Assembly: GCA_903870185.1 (NCBI GenBank)
Contig: CAIQCE010000126.1
Location: 1 to 7,322, forward strand
Length of the DNA: 7,322 bases
Source: an uncultured Gammaproteobacteria bacterium
GTDB taxonomy: Bacteria; Pseudomonadota; Gammaproteobacteria; Coxiellales; Coxiellaceae
Direction of reading: 5' to 3'
Below, piece by piece: positions 1 to 5,340 of this stretch. Under the pieces are notes generated by a model. That model had not been told where the DNA came from, searched no databases, and was given only the letters and a program-made list of their open reading frames with translations. Both the position numbers and the translations under genes were made by a program. Each line of letters begins with the position of its first letter. The first letter of the stretch is position 1.

Positions 1-8
1 CCCTCAAT

Positions 9-89
9 ATATTTAAAATTCAAAAATTACGAGAGCCCACCCAGGTTAAATCATAGATTTTATAATGGGGATAAATATTTAAAATTCAA
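9..89. repeat. 15-bp direct repeat in AT-rich leader
   Basis: The 15-mer ATATTTAAAATTCAA occurs at 9-23 and again at 75-89, a spacing of 66 bp, in the AT-rich stretch before hicA. No reading frame is evident in 1-161. The repeat is low in complexity and may be chance, or a remnant of a mobile-element end or a binding site. No function is assigned. Confidence 0.45.
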
Positions 90-127
90 GGTATTAGGGA
101 AAAGTCAGGCAAATTTATCTTTTGCAT

Positions 128-155
128 TTGACAAAACTATGTAACCGTATATAGT
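128..155 (+). promoter_or_regulatory. Predicted sigma70 promoter of hicAB
   Basis: A perfect -35 hexamer TTGACA (128-133) is followed after 16 bp by TATAGT (150-155), a good -10 match. The expected transcription start falls at about 161-163, essentially on the hicA ATG at 162. The mRNA would therefore have little or no 5' leader. This is inferred from consensus spacing; the start site has not been measured. Confidence 0.65.
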
Positions 156-160
156 TACAT
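139..160. promoter_or_regulatory. Palindromic operator candidate for HicB autoregulation
   Basis: The perfect inverted repeat ATGTAAC (139-145) / GTTACAT (154-160) has an 8-bp centre and overlaps the -10 element and start region of hicA. HicB antitoxins of this type carry a C-terminal DNA-binding domain and repress their own promoter, so this is the natural operator. What is seen is the palindrome and its position; binding is inferred. Confidence 0.6.
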
Positions 161-161
161 T

Positions 162-404
162 ATGAGTAAAAGTGAAAAGCTACTACTAAAAGCTAAAAAC
201 AACCCAGATGGCCTTTCATTTCCTGAGTTTCAGACATTAATGGAAAGATTCGGTTGGGTAATAGACCACCAGTCTGGGAGCCACCAAATTTGGTATTCCC
301 CAAGAAGTCACCGAATCTCGGTACAAAATCGATCAGGAAAGGCAAAGGGTTACCAGGTAAAACAGTTTTTACTACAACTAGCGGAGGAAACTAAAAATGC
401 GTGA
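162..404 (+). CDS. hicA: Type II toxin HicA (mRNA interferase)
   Basis: An 80-residue protein matching HicA, a small double-stranded-RNA-binding-fold toxin that cleaves mRNA and is held inactive by HicB. The family hallmark is visible: a Gly-Ser-His element at residues 39-41 (SGSHQIW), with His41 the expected catalytic residue, followed by a basic strand (SHRISVQNRSGKAKGYQ) and a C-terminal helix. Its length is typical, if slightly longer than the shortest members because of the N-terminal extension (MSKSEKLLLKAKNN). The stop overlaps hicB by 8 bp (397-404), so the two genes form one operon in toxin-first order. The ATG at 162 has no Shine-Dalgarno sequence, and the predicted transcription start lies on it, so translation may be leaderless and weak. 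No motif is missing, so the toxin is probably intact. Confidence 0.93.
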   Translation: MSKSEKLLLKAKNNPDGLSFPEFQTLMERFGWVIDHQSGSHQIWYSPRSHRISVQNRSGKAKGYQVKQFLLQLAEETKNA

Positions 405-753
405 TGAATTCGATGGTTTTAGCATCCATTTACTCGAAGATAGTGATGGGGATTTTATAGCACACTTTGTGGAGCTTCCTAATGTGTCTGCTTGTGGTAG
501 TACAGCGGAAGAAGCGCTTGGGGACCTAAAAGCAGCTTGGGAGACAATGAAGGAGAGCTACCGTAAGCATAATGAGCCTACTCCTGTTGCACCAACACGA
601 AAAGAATATAGTGGTCAATTTAACGTACGGCTTGATAGAAGAATACACCGAGCACTGGCTATTGAAGCATCACGTGCTGGAGTAAGCTTAAATTCCCTAG
701 TGGCACAAAAACTCTTTCAATCAGTGGAAAGACAGGCTGATACGGATATTTAA
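397..753 (+). CDS. hicB: Antitoxin HicB with C-terminal ribbon-helix-helix domain
   Basis: A 118-residue antitoxin partner of HicA. Residues about 7-58 form the degenerate RNase-H-like HicB domain that masks the toxin; typical signatures are GDFIAHFVELPNVSACGST and the following helix EEALGDLKAAWETMKE. Residues about 72-110 (SGQFNVRLDRRIHRALAIEA and on to SLNSLVAQKL) have the strand-helix-helix pattern of a ribbon-helix-helix DNA-binding domain, the likely reader of the palindrome at 139-160. The start is set by a strong GGAGG at 383-387, nine bases before the ATG at 397 and inside the hicA coding sequence. This favours antitoxin over toxin synthesis. An AAAATTGTT/AACAATTTT inverted repeat (761-769 and 796-804) downstream might end the transcript, but its loop is long. 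Confidence 0.95.
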   Translation: MRDEFDGFSIHLLEDSDGDFIAHFVELPNVSACGSTAEEALGDLKAAWETMKESYRKHNEPTPVAPTRKEYSGQFNVRLDRRIHRALAIEASRAGVSLNSLVAQKLFQSVERQADTDI

Positions 754-817
754 ACTCTTGAAAATTGTTTTTACTGAAAATAAGCAAAATCCAATAACAA
801 TTTTTAATAATCTTTAT

Positions 818-929
818 AATCCACATGAAATGGGGGTATATTTTGGGGGTATCTGGTAAAACAATCGCCTATATTCTATTTTAAATCAATAGGTTATGAG
901 TCGAATCAGATCCCCGCCGCCTCCACCAA
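818..929 (+). repeat. Relic integration site, copy 1 (arm repeats plus tRNA/tmRNA-like core)
   Basis: After AATCCAC at 818 come two GGGGGTAT octamers (832-839 and 845-852) 13 bp apart. About 60 bp further on there is a core ending CCGCCTCCACCAA (910-929). GGGGGTAT repeats of this kind sit next to P4-type tyrosine integrase genes as arm-type sites. The core resembles the 3' end of a tRNA or tmRNA gene, including an encoded CCA. No intact tRNA precedes it and no integrase remains, so it reads as a right-hand attachment site (attR) with the element to its left. A diverged copy lies at 4564-4674. Repeat identity is seen directly; the att role is inferred. Confidence 0.55.
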
Positions 930-944
930 TGTCATTGATTTTAA

Positions 945-974
945 AGGACTTTTCTAACCTAAGTCCTGTTGTTT
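945..974 (+). terminator. Terminator-like hairpin after relic att copy 1
   Basis: AGGACTT (945-951) pairs perfectly with AAGTCCT (961-967) across a 9-nt loop and is followed by the T-rich GTTGTTT. It lies 15 bp after the tRNA-like core, where the native terminator of a tRNA-class gene would be. The stem is short, so efficiency is uncertain. Confidence 0.4.
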
Positions 975-1068
975 AAAAATAAGCGCTGGCGAGCATCGTA
1001 TATTTACTTCTCTTTAATATTTCCTTAATAAAACATAGCTTATTTACTATTGCAAAAAAAATGAACCA

Positions 1069-1329
1069 ATGCCAGGCAGCGGCAGAAAAATAATCCCTTT
1101 TTTCCTACTAAATATTGAAAGTTTCTATGAAGGAGAAAGCGTCGTAGACGCCCTTTCAGCTTCAGAAGATTCTGAAAAAATACCTAACTCTCACGAACAT
1201 GGAATATACGCCGATAAACGCTTTCGAGACGGTAATATTTTTATTTATACTGAAAAGCATAGTGTAAAGTTTAAAGACGTTCGTGCAGCAGCTCCCGCTA
1301 AAGGGGAAGCTGCTGATCTGTACTTTTGA
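1069..1329 (+). CDS. Small hypothetical protein, doubtful
   Basis: An 86-residue ORF that I do not recognise. It is mixed polar, with acidic patches (EGESVVDALSASEDSEK), a short aromatic and basic stretch near residues 50-75, and an alanine-rich tail. No signal peptide, membrane segment or cysteine motif is seen. Codon choice (GAA, GAT, AAA, GCT) looks coding and no competing ORF is seen on the other strand. Against this, the ATG has no Shine-Dalgarno sequence and another ATG lies nine bases upstream in the same frame as a quick stop. A CAGCAGC/GCTGCTG inverted repeat (1286-1292 and 1309-1315) falls inside the last codons, with a T6 run at 1333-1338. It could be cargo of the neighbouring island, a remnant, or a chance ORF. 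Confidence 0.35.
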   Translation: MPGSGRKIIPFFLLNIESFYEGESVVDALSASEDSEKIPNSHEHGIYADKRFRDGNIFIYTEKHSVKFKDVRAAAPAKGEAADLYF

Positions 1330-1735
1330 AAGTTTTTTAGGGTAAAAAAGATCCTGGCCTCTGGACTAAAGCCCTCTGAAAGTCACTGATTGTTTACGCT
1401 GAAGTTTTCCCAAGGCTATCGGTTTGGTTTGCAGCACTAAAGCTGCTCCTTATCTTCAGGAGCTGTCTAATAGCTCTGATATCCAAATATCACGACCTCT
1501 TCCCAGAAGAACCTCATAAAGCTGTTCCCAGGTATCAATAAAAAAATGGCAGGAAAAAGTTGAAAATCTCAACTTAAACTGACAGTAAACCCATAACTGA
1601 AAAACGGGTAACTGTCAGATGAAGTCTAAACTTCTACACTTTTAACATTTTTTTATTTCGCTGCTATTCCTAGGAATACTTAGCATATGAGGAACGTATG
1701 TAGATTGTCAACTTACAACATCCTATTTTTTTTGT
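1330..1735. other. Gene-poor stretch with hairpins and a possible gene remnant
   Basis: No complete gene is seen in these roughly 400 bases. They contain a hairpin with arms CTGACAGT (1579-1586) and ACTGTCAG (1611-1618), supported by an inner ACCC/GGGT pair. A short GAGCT...AGCTC inverted repeat lies near 1460-1476. On the minus strand, 1456-1614 is open for 52 codons and ends in TGA with a protein-like tail (TWEQLYEVLLGRGRDIWISE). It has no start codon or ribosome binding site, so it may be the 3' end of a decayed gene. A plus-strand frame through the same part is also open, which weakens that reading. Confidence 0.4.
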
Positions 1736-3616
1736 TTAGTAGCAATTATATCTAACAACAATCGCACCTGATAATGCATCATTCAATCGGACTTTTTCAT
1801 CAATTGACATTGCTAGACAAATTTCTCTGAATCTAGGAAAACTATCCTCACCAAGCGCGGACAACAACTCATTACATTTCAGATTATCTTCGAACGCCAT
1901 AGTAAAATTCCATCTATTACGTTGCTTCTTTAATCCTTCAAATGCTACAGAAACCCATCCATCAGCATCAGCAGCTGCCTGATGCCTGAAGACCATTCGT
2001 GCCTTTTGACGATCTCGCTGAGAAAAAATAATAGGGCCTCCGCTTAACCTACGTTTAACTTCGTGTAATAAACCAAGTCTTACCTCAATCTCTTCTTCAG
2101 AGCCAGTTCGACCTATTCTTAATACATTGAATATTCCATAGTAATGGTTAGATAACTCTGCCATCTGTCTACGCGCATTACTTTGTTGTAATCGATCTCC
2201 CTCTTCAGCTAATGCATTAATCATGTTTTGTTGTCTACGTTCATCGGAAGAATCCCCCGTCGCACTTTCTGGATGAGATTGCATCCCAACAACTGATGGC
2301 CCATCTCCTAGCCTTTCTATTGCCTCAACTGATTCACTAAAGCTGCCTTTATGGCCAGCAGGTCGTTTAGCATAAGCCACTACAGCATAATTGCTATTAA
2401 AATCATGAGAAAAGGGTTCTTTTGCAGCCTTATGATGCACACTGGTCACATTCATTGTTGAGGACCATAATTGTGCTTTCTTACCGCCCATTACAGTCTG
2501 AGTATATCCAAGCAAGCTAGCAAGCTTTGACCCGGATGCAATAACAATGGGATGTTTTGGATCATTATCAACTAGGTCCCCGCCTTCAAAATGTGGCATT
2601 GAACCAGAATGGCCATCTACATTAACAATTTCTTGCCCAAGCACACCTAGAAGGCGATATAACCCACCACAAATCGCAAGAATGGGTCTTCTATTTATAG
2701 ATTCAGTTAACAGTCTATTTTCATAAGCTGCACGATCCTTAGCATCCTTTAATATTATTGGCAGTTTAGCAGGCGAATATCGACTCATATCAAATTCAGG
2801 CACTCCTGGAATAACCAATAAGCTGTCTTTTATCAACTCAGCACCCAATTCACTTGCATAAAGAGGCCGCATATAAGAAACATCTTTTTCATATGGCACA
2901 CCCAATGTTAAGCGAGGCTGATCAAAATTAGTGAGCAGATCCAAAAAACATGGTTTTGTACTACCCCAATCAGCAGTGATCACCGTATCACGCCCTGTGA
3001 TTTGTTGAAATGTGGCATGATCATAAATAGCACCCTTACCCTTACCATCATTTCTATAACTAATGACTATAGGTGTCGGGGTAGCCGCTCTTGCGAGCAA
3101 TGTATAGCGGCAGAGATAGGATAAACCTACATTAAAATCACTTATCCATTCATCAGCCGTGCTTGGATAGTAAGGCCATTGCCCTTCATTTTGATAAAAC
3201 GCTAAATAAGGTATGTCAGTTCTAAATCTATCTCCATGTAAACCTGCGATAAATAAATTAGCATCAGCATGAACTATATCCGTTATGTCACACATAGAAT
3301 CATAAACTTTTTGCATTTGTTTATCTGAAAATGGTTTAGTTGCAAGATACGACAAGTGTGCTTCAAATAAGCTTAAAATCCCTCGAATAGCATATCCCAT
3401 CTCCATAAGAGAAAGCTGTCTATTTATTGCAACAATAGAATTAGGACGCGGTTTTAAAATTTGATCATGACAAGCCAGCCCAGTAAAATGATGCGCATGA
3501 TTTTTATAAAGATAATCATACAGCGCACAAATGTCATACCTCATTTGATCTAAATTAGGCAATTTGACATAAGCTGTTTCATCAAACAGATCACCGTAAA
3601 ATTCTATACTAGGCAT
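1736..3616 (-). CDS. Large protein with class I glutamine amidotransferase-like (peptidase C26) core
   Basis: About 626 residues from the ATG at 3616. That start is preferred because AGGAG lies five bases upstream; an in-frame ATG at 3631 (five more residues) has no Shine-Dalgarno sequence. Residue numbers below count from 3631. The core, roughly 240-460, has the gamma-glutamyl hydrolase/PuuD-like pattern: nucleophile Cys321 in PILAICGGLYRLLG, the substrate-side VTSVHHKAA (395-403), and His453/Glu455 in GMQSHPES. All three catalytic residues are therefore present, and hydrolysis of a gamma-glutamyl or similar amide bond is the family expectation. PuuD-type enzymes are only about 250 residues long. 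The ~240-residue N-terminal region (helical, with Cys54, His55 and His132 conspicuous) and the ~170-residue charged C-terminal region are unrecognised. No signal peptide or membrane segment is seen, so it is probably cytosolic or delivered by a non-Sec route. A secreted effector role is possible but unsupported here. Substrate unknown. Confidence 0.85.
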   Translation of the reverse strand: MPSIEFYGDLFDETAYVKLPNLDQMRYDICALYDYLYKNHAHHFTGLACHDQILKPRPNSIVAINRQLSLMEMGYAIRGILSLFEAHLSYLATKPFSDKQMQKVYDSMCDITDIVHADANLFIAGLHGDRFRTDIPYLAFYQNEGQWPYYPSTADEWISDFNVGLSYLCRYTLLARAATPTPIVISYRNDGKGKGAIYDHATFQQITGRDTVITADWGSTKPCFLDLLTNFDQPRLTLGVPYEKDVSYMRPLYASELGAELIKDSLLVIPGVPEFDMSRYSPAKLPIILKDAKDRAAYENRLLTESINRRPILAICGGLYRLLGVLGQEIVNVDGHSGSMPHFEGGDLVDNDPKHPIVIASGSKLASLLGYTQTVMGGKKAQLWSSTMNVTSVHHKAAKEPFSHDFNSNYAVVAYAKRPAGHKGSFSESVEAIERLGDGPSVVGMQSHPESATGDSSDERRQQNMINALAEEGDRLQQSNARRQMAELSNHYYGIFNVLRIGRTGSEEEIEVRLGLLHEVKRRLSGGPIIFSQRDRQKARMVFRHQAAADADGWVSVAFEGLKKQRNRWNFTMAFEDNLKCNELLSALGEDSFPRFREICLAMSIDEKVRLNDALSGAIVVRYNCY

Positions 3617-3632
3617 CTCATCTCCTAACATG

Positions 3633-3670
3633 AAGGGGCGTTAGTAAGTTGACCACTTACTAAACCCCTT
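3633..3670 (-). promoter_or_regulatory. Long hairpin/palindrome before the C26 gene
   Basis: On the plus strand AAGGGG (3633-3638) and TTAGTAAGT (3641-3649) pair with ACTTACTAA (3655-3663) and CCCCTT (3665-3670) around a 5-nt loop, giving 15 base pairs with one small internal loop. It fills the gap between the stop of the upstream remnant (3676) and the C26 ribosome binding site at 3622-3626. It has no following T run, so it is not a classical terminator. It could be an operator (9-bp perfect arms) or an RNA structure near the start of translation. Confidence 0.55.
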
Positions 3671-3675
3671 ATTAC

Positions 3676-3795
3676 TTACGTCCTCATTGCCACACCACGA
3701 ATACTAGGCCGTACAACAGGCGGAACACCGCGCATACTTTGGCGATTAACTTCTATCATCGTAAACCCTGCTTTAATAATAGCATCTTCAGTAAC
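3676..3795 (-). pseudogene. 3' remnant of an unrecognised gene, cut by a REP
   Basis: The minus strand is open from immediately after the RAYT stop codon (3828) to TAA at 3676-3678. The REP-derived part is 3796-3826. The remaining ~40 codons read like a genuine C-terminus (DAIIKAGFTMIEVNRQSMRG, then a VPPVVRPSIRG-type tail ending in Arg-Thr). I do not recognise the family. The remnant runs in the same direction as the C26 gene and ends 60 bp before it, so the two may once have formed an operon whose first gene was broken when the RAYT-REP unit arrived. An alternative is a small 27-codon ORF from an internal ATG, but it has no obvious ribosome binding site. Confidence 0.4.
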
Positions 3796-3826
3796 GTAGG
3801 TTGGGCTGAATGCAATGAAGCCCAAC
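3796..3826 (+). repeat. REP palindrome 1 (GTAG-headed)
   Basis: A GTAG head at 3796 leads into a perfect stem, GTTGGGCT (3800-3807) with AGCCCAAC (3819-3826), and loop GAATGCAATGA. It ends two bases beyond the RAYT stop codon. A GTAG tetranucleotide beside an imperfect or perfect hairpin is the form recognised by RAYT transposases. It pairs in opposite orientation with REP 2 to bracket the RAYT gene. Confidence 0.9.
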
Positions 3827-3828
3827 GA

Positions 3829-4359
3829 TTAAAATGAATCAACCTCGGGTGTCCATAATTCAATATCAGTCGCCCAATCAGTCGTTAATACACCCTTAGT
3901 GATATAACTGTGAATACTAGAAAACCGCCAATCACTAGCTTTTTTAACATACTTGTGTTTGACGGGATTATAATGAATATAATTTAAATGTCTTTCATAA
4001 TCTAGTTCATTCCGAATCAAATGCTCCCAAAACCTTCTTTGCCATATGCCTCTTTCACGTTTAGATTGTCGACTAAGAGATAACTCTTCGTTTAAAGGCA
4101 GTTGATATGAAAAACCTGATTTAATTAAACCCCATCGTTGAGAATAATTTGAATCATTAGGAGGCAAAGTCATAAGCATATGCAAATGATCAGGTAAAAT
4201 AACAATTCCCTCTATATCGAATGGATGATTTTCTTTAACCTTTTTGAAAGATAATTTAAGTTTGTCAATATGGTCAACTAAAAGAGTGTTTTTTCTATTA
4301 GCTAAGTTAACCGTGAAAAAATAGGTAGCCCCTGAAATTAAAGTGCGACGATATTTCAT
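3829..4359 (-). CDS. REP-associated tyrosine transposase (RAYT, TnpA-REP, Y1/HUH family)
   Basis: A 176-residue single-strand DNA nuclease of the IS200/IS605-like Y1 superfamily, domesticated or semi-autonomous, thought to mobilise REP palindromes. Visible hallmarks are an N-terminal RRTLISGATYFFTVNL strand, the HUH motif His58-Leu-His60 in VILPDHLHMLM, the conserved GIWQRRFWEHLIRNE block (about 104-118), and NYIHYNP (126-132), where Tyr127 is the likely nucleophile. The C-terminal WRFSSIHSY is also typical, and the length is normal, so the gene looks intact. It is bracketed by REP 1 (3796-3826) and REP 2 (4432-4463) in opposite orientation with their GTAG heads outward. There is no clear Shine-Dalgarno sequence before the ATG at 4359, so expression is probably low. 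Confidence 0.93.
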   Translation of the reverse strand: MKYRRTLISGATYFFTVNLANRKNTLLVDHIDKLKLSFKKVKENHPFDIEGIVILPDHLHMLMTLPPNDSNYSQRWGLIKSGFSYQLPLNEELSLSRQSKRERGIWQRRFWEHLIRNELDYERHLNYIHYNPVKHKYVKKASDWRFSSIHSYITKGVLTTDWATDIELWTPEVDSF

Positions 4360-4431
4360 TAAGTTTGACCAATTATTCTAGTCGATAGATTATTTAGTTT
4401 ATTTAATATGAAATTTGCTTCAATCCCGTAT

Positions 4432-4463
4432 TGTTGGGCTTCGCGTTGCTCAACCCAACCTAC
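4432..4463 (-). repeat. REP palindrome 2 upstream of RAYT
   Basis: Read on the minus strand from 4463 it starts GTAGGTTGGGTTGAGCAACG and closes with AAGCCCAAC, giving a GTAG head and a GTTGGG/CCCAAC stem. It is the mirror partner of REP 1 across the RAYT gene, with a different loop (CAACGCG). Paired inverted REPs next to a RAYT gene are the usual arrangement. Confidence 0.88.
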
Positions 4464-4563
4464 ATTGCTAGGTTATCTAAATGTCGCTAGTTTGTCGCAA
4501 GTTCTTGAGCTATCCTCAAAATGGAAGCAACTGACTGATTTCATCCAATATAACATCCACTAG

Positions 4564-4674
4564 AATCCACCTGAAATGGGGGTATATTTTTTGGCATCTC
4601 TGAAAAAGACCCGCAATAAACATTCATAAATCAATGTGTTATAGCTATAATTGCATCCCCTCGGCCTCCGCCAA
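4564..4674 (+). repeat. Relic integration site, copy 2
   Basis: A diverged direct copy of 818-929. It shares AATCCAC, TGAAATGGGGGTATATTTT (GGGGGTAT at 4578-4585), AAATCAAT about 50 bp on, and the core at 4655-4674, which matches the copy-1 core at 17 of 20 positions and ends CCTCCGCCAA. The second arm octamer is degraded (TTGGCATC, 4591-4598). As in copy 1, a hairpin follows directly. The two copies are about 3.7 kb apart and bound the C26/RAYT segment, consistent with an attR of a second, integrase-less island. Similarity is seen; the att role is inferred. Confidence 0.55.
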
Positions 4675-4717
4675 GTTAAATAATAAAGGCACCTTTTAGG
4701 TGCCTTTATTATTTAAC
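4675..4717 (+). terminator. Perfect 20-bp hairpin terminator
   Basis: GTTAAATAATAAAGGCACCT (4675-4694) pairs without mismatch to 4698-4717 around a TTT loop. The arm carries its own T-rich 3' side (CTTTATTATTT), which fits a Rho-independent, probably bidirectional terminator. It begins at the last base of the tRNA-like core, where a tRNA-class gene would end. It also insulates the carboxymuconolactone decarboxylase gene from upstream transcription. Confidence 0.75.
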
Positions 4718-4739
4718 CGATTAGCTTGGGATTGAATCT

Positions 4740-4770
4740 GTAGGTTGTGCTGAATATAATAAAGCCCAGC
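4740..4770 (+). repeat. REP palindrome 3, degenerate
   Basis: GTAGGTTGTGCTGAATATAA leads to AAAGCCCAGC. This is the same head, orientation and layout as REP 1, with changes in both arms (GTGCT, CCCAG) and the loop. It lies 30 bp before the next start codon and looks like an old, mutated member of the RAYT-linked family. Confidence 0.7.
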
Positions 4771-4800
4771 AAAATAAAATAACATAACCAAGGGGAAACC

Positions 4801-5169
4801 ATGACTAGTAGATATGAGAAAGGTGTGGCTTTATTAAATAAGCTTCATGGTGGCCACACGGGCGCAGCCTTAGTTGAATCCATGCAGGATATCTGCCCTG
4901 ATTATGCCACTCTAGCAATAGAATTTGGCTATGCTGATATTCTTTCACGACCTGGTCTCGATTTGTTAAGCAGACATTTGGTTATAATTTCTTCCTGTGT
5001 AACATTGGGAAGTGCATTACCACAATTAAAAGCTTATATTGAGGCAACTTTAGAGCTCGGAGGCAGCAAAGAGCAAATTATTGAAACCATATTACAAACA
5101 CTTCCGTTTGCAGGTTTTCCAGCGGTAACTAATGCTTTCACAGTAGCGAAAGAAGTATTTAGTCGATAA
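4801..5169 (+). CDS. Carboxymuconolactone decarboxylase (CMD) family protein
   Basis: A 122-residue all-helical CMD/AhpD-fold protein. The family pattern is clear: RYEKGVALLNKLHGG (4-18), then an FGYADILSRPGLDLLSRHLV block (42-61) equal to the usual sRpGLdlrtR signature, and at the end GGSKEQIIETILQTLPFAGF with PAVTNA (87-112). The length equals PcaC-type CMD proteins (about 120-130). It lacks the Cys-x-x-Cys of AhpD peroxidases and has only one cysteine in the equivalent region (SSCVTLGS), so thiol-peroxidase activity of the AhpD type is unlikely. Whether it is a true 4-carboxymuconolactone decarboxylase is doubtful, because no aromatic catabolic genes are near. AGGGGA about six bases before the ATG supports the start. 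It is a single gene, flanked by REP 3 and REP 4 in the same orientation. Confidence 0.9.
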   Translation: MTSRYEKGVALLNKLHGGHTGAALVESMQDICPDYATLAIEFGYADILSRPGLDLLSRHLVIISSCVTLGSALPQLKAYIEATLELGGSKEQIIETILQTLPFAGFPAVTNAFTVAKEVFSR

Positions 5170-5176
5170 GAGTAAC

Positions 5177-5207
5177 TTAGATTGGGCCGAATGCAATGAA
5201 ACCCAAC
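5177..5207 (+). repeat. REP palindrome 4, degenerate
   Basis: TTAGATTGGGCCGAATGCAA leads to TGAAACCCAAC. It shares the GAATGCAATGAA loop with REP 1 exactly, but the GTAG head has become TTAG and the stem has two changes. It begins seven bases after the stop codon of the CMD gene. Confidence 0.75.
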
Positions 5208-5340
5208 AAAACAAAATAGCATTGAAATATGGGGCTTCTCATTTAGCATCGGTATCTCGTTGCCAAAAAAAATGTTGAGATTGCCTTGTTTGGCTTAAGA
5301 AAATATTAAGCTAATATATCAAGTTGTTGTATTATAGCCT

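Noticed and set aside
910..929. A complete tRNA or tmRNA gene ending CCTCCACCA
   Set aside because: Upstream sequence has no acceptor partner, D-arm or anticodon arm; only a 3'-end-like core is present.
1286..1338. Rho-independent terminator after the 86-residue ORF
   Set aside because: The CAGCAGC/GCTGCTG stem lies inside the ORF and the T6 run is 17 nt beyond it, so the geometry is wrong.
5034..5249. 71-residue minus-strand ORF across the end of the CMD gene
   Set aside because: It is antisense to well-supported codons, contains REP 4, and has no ribosome binding site or recognisable motif.
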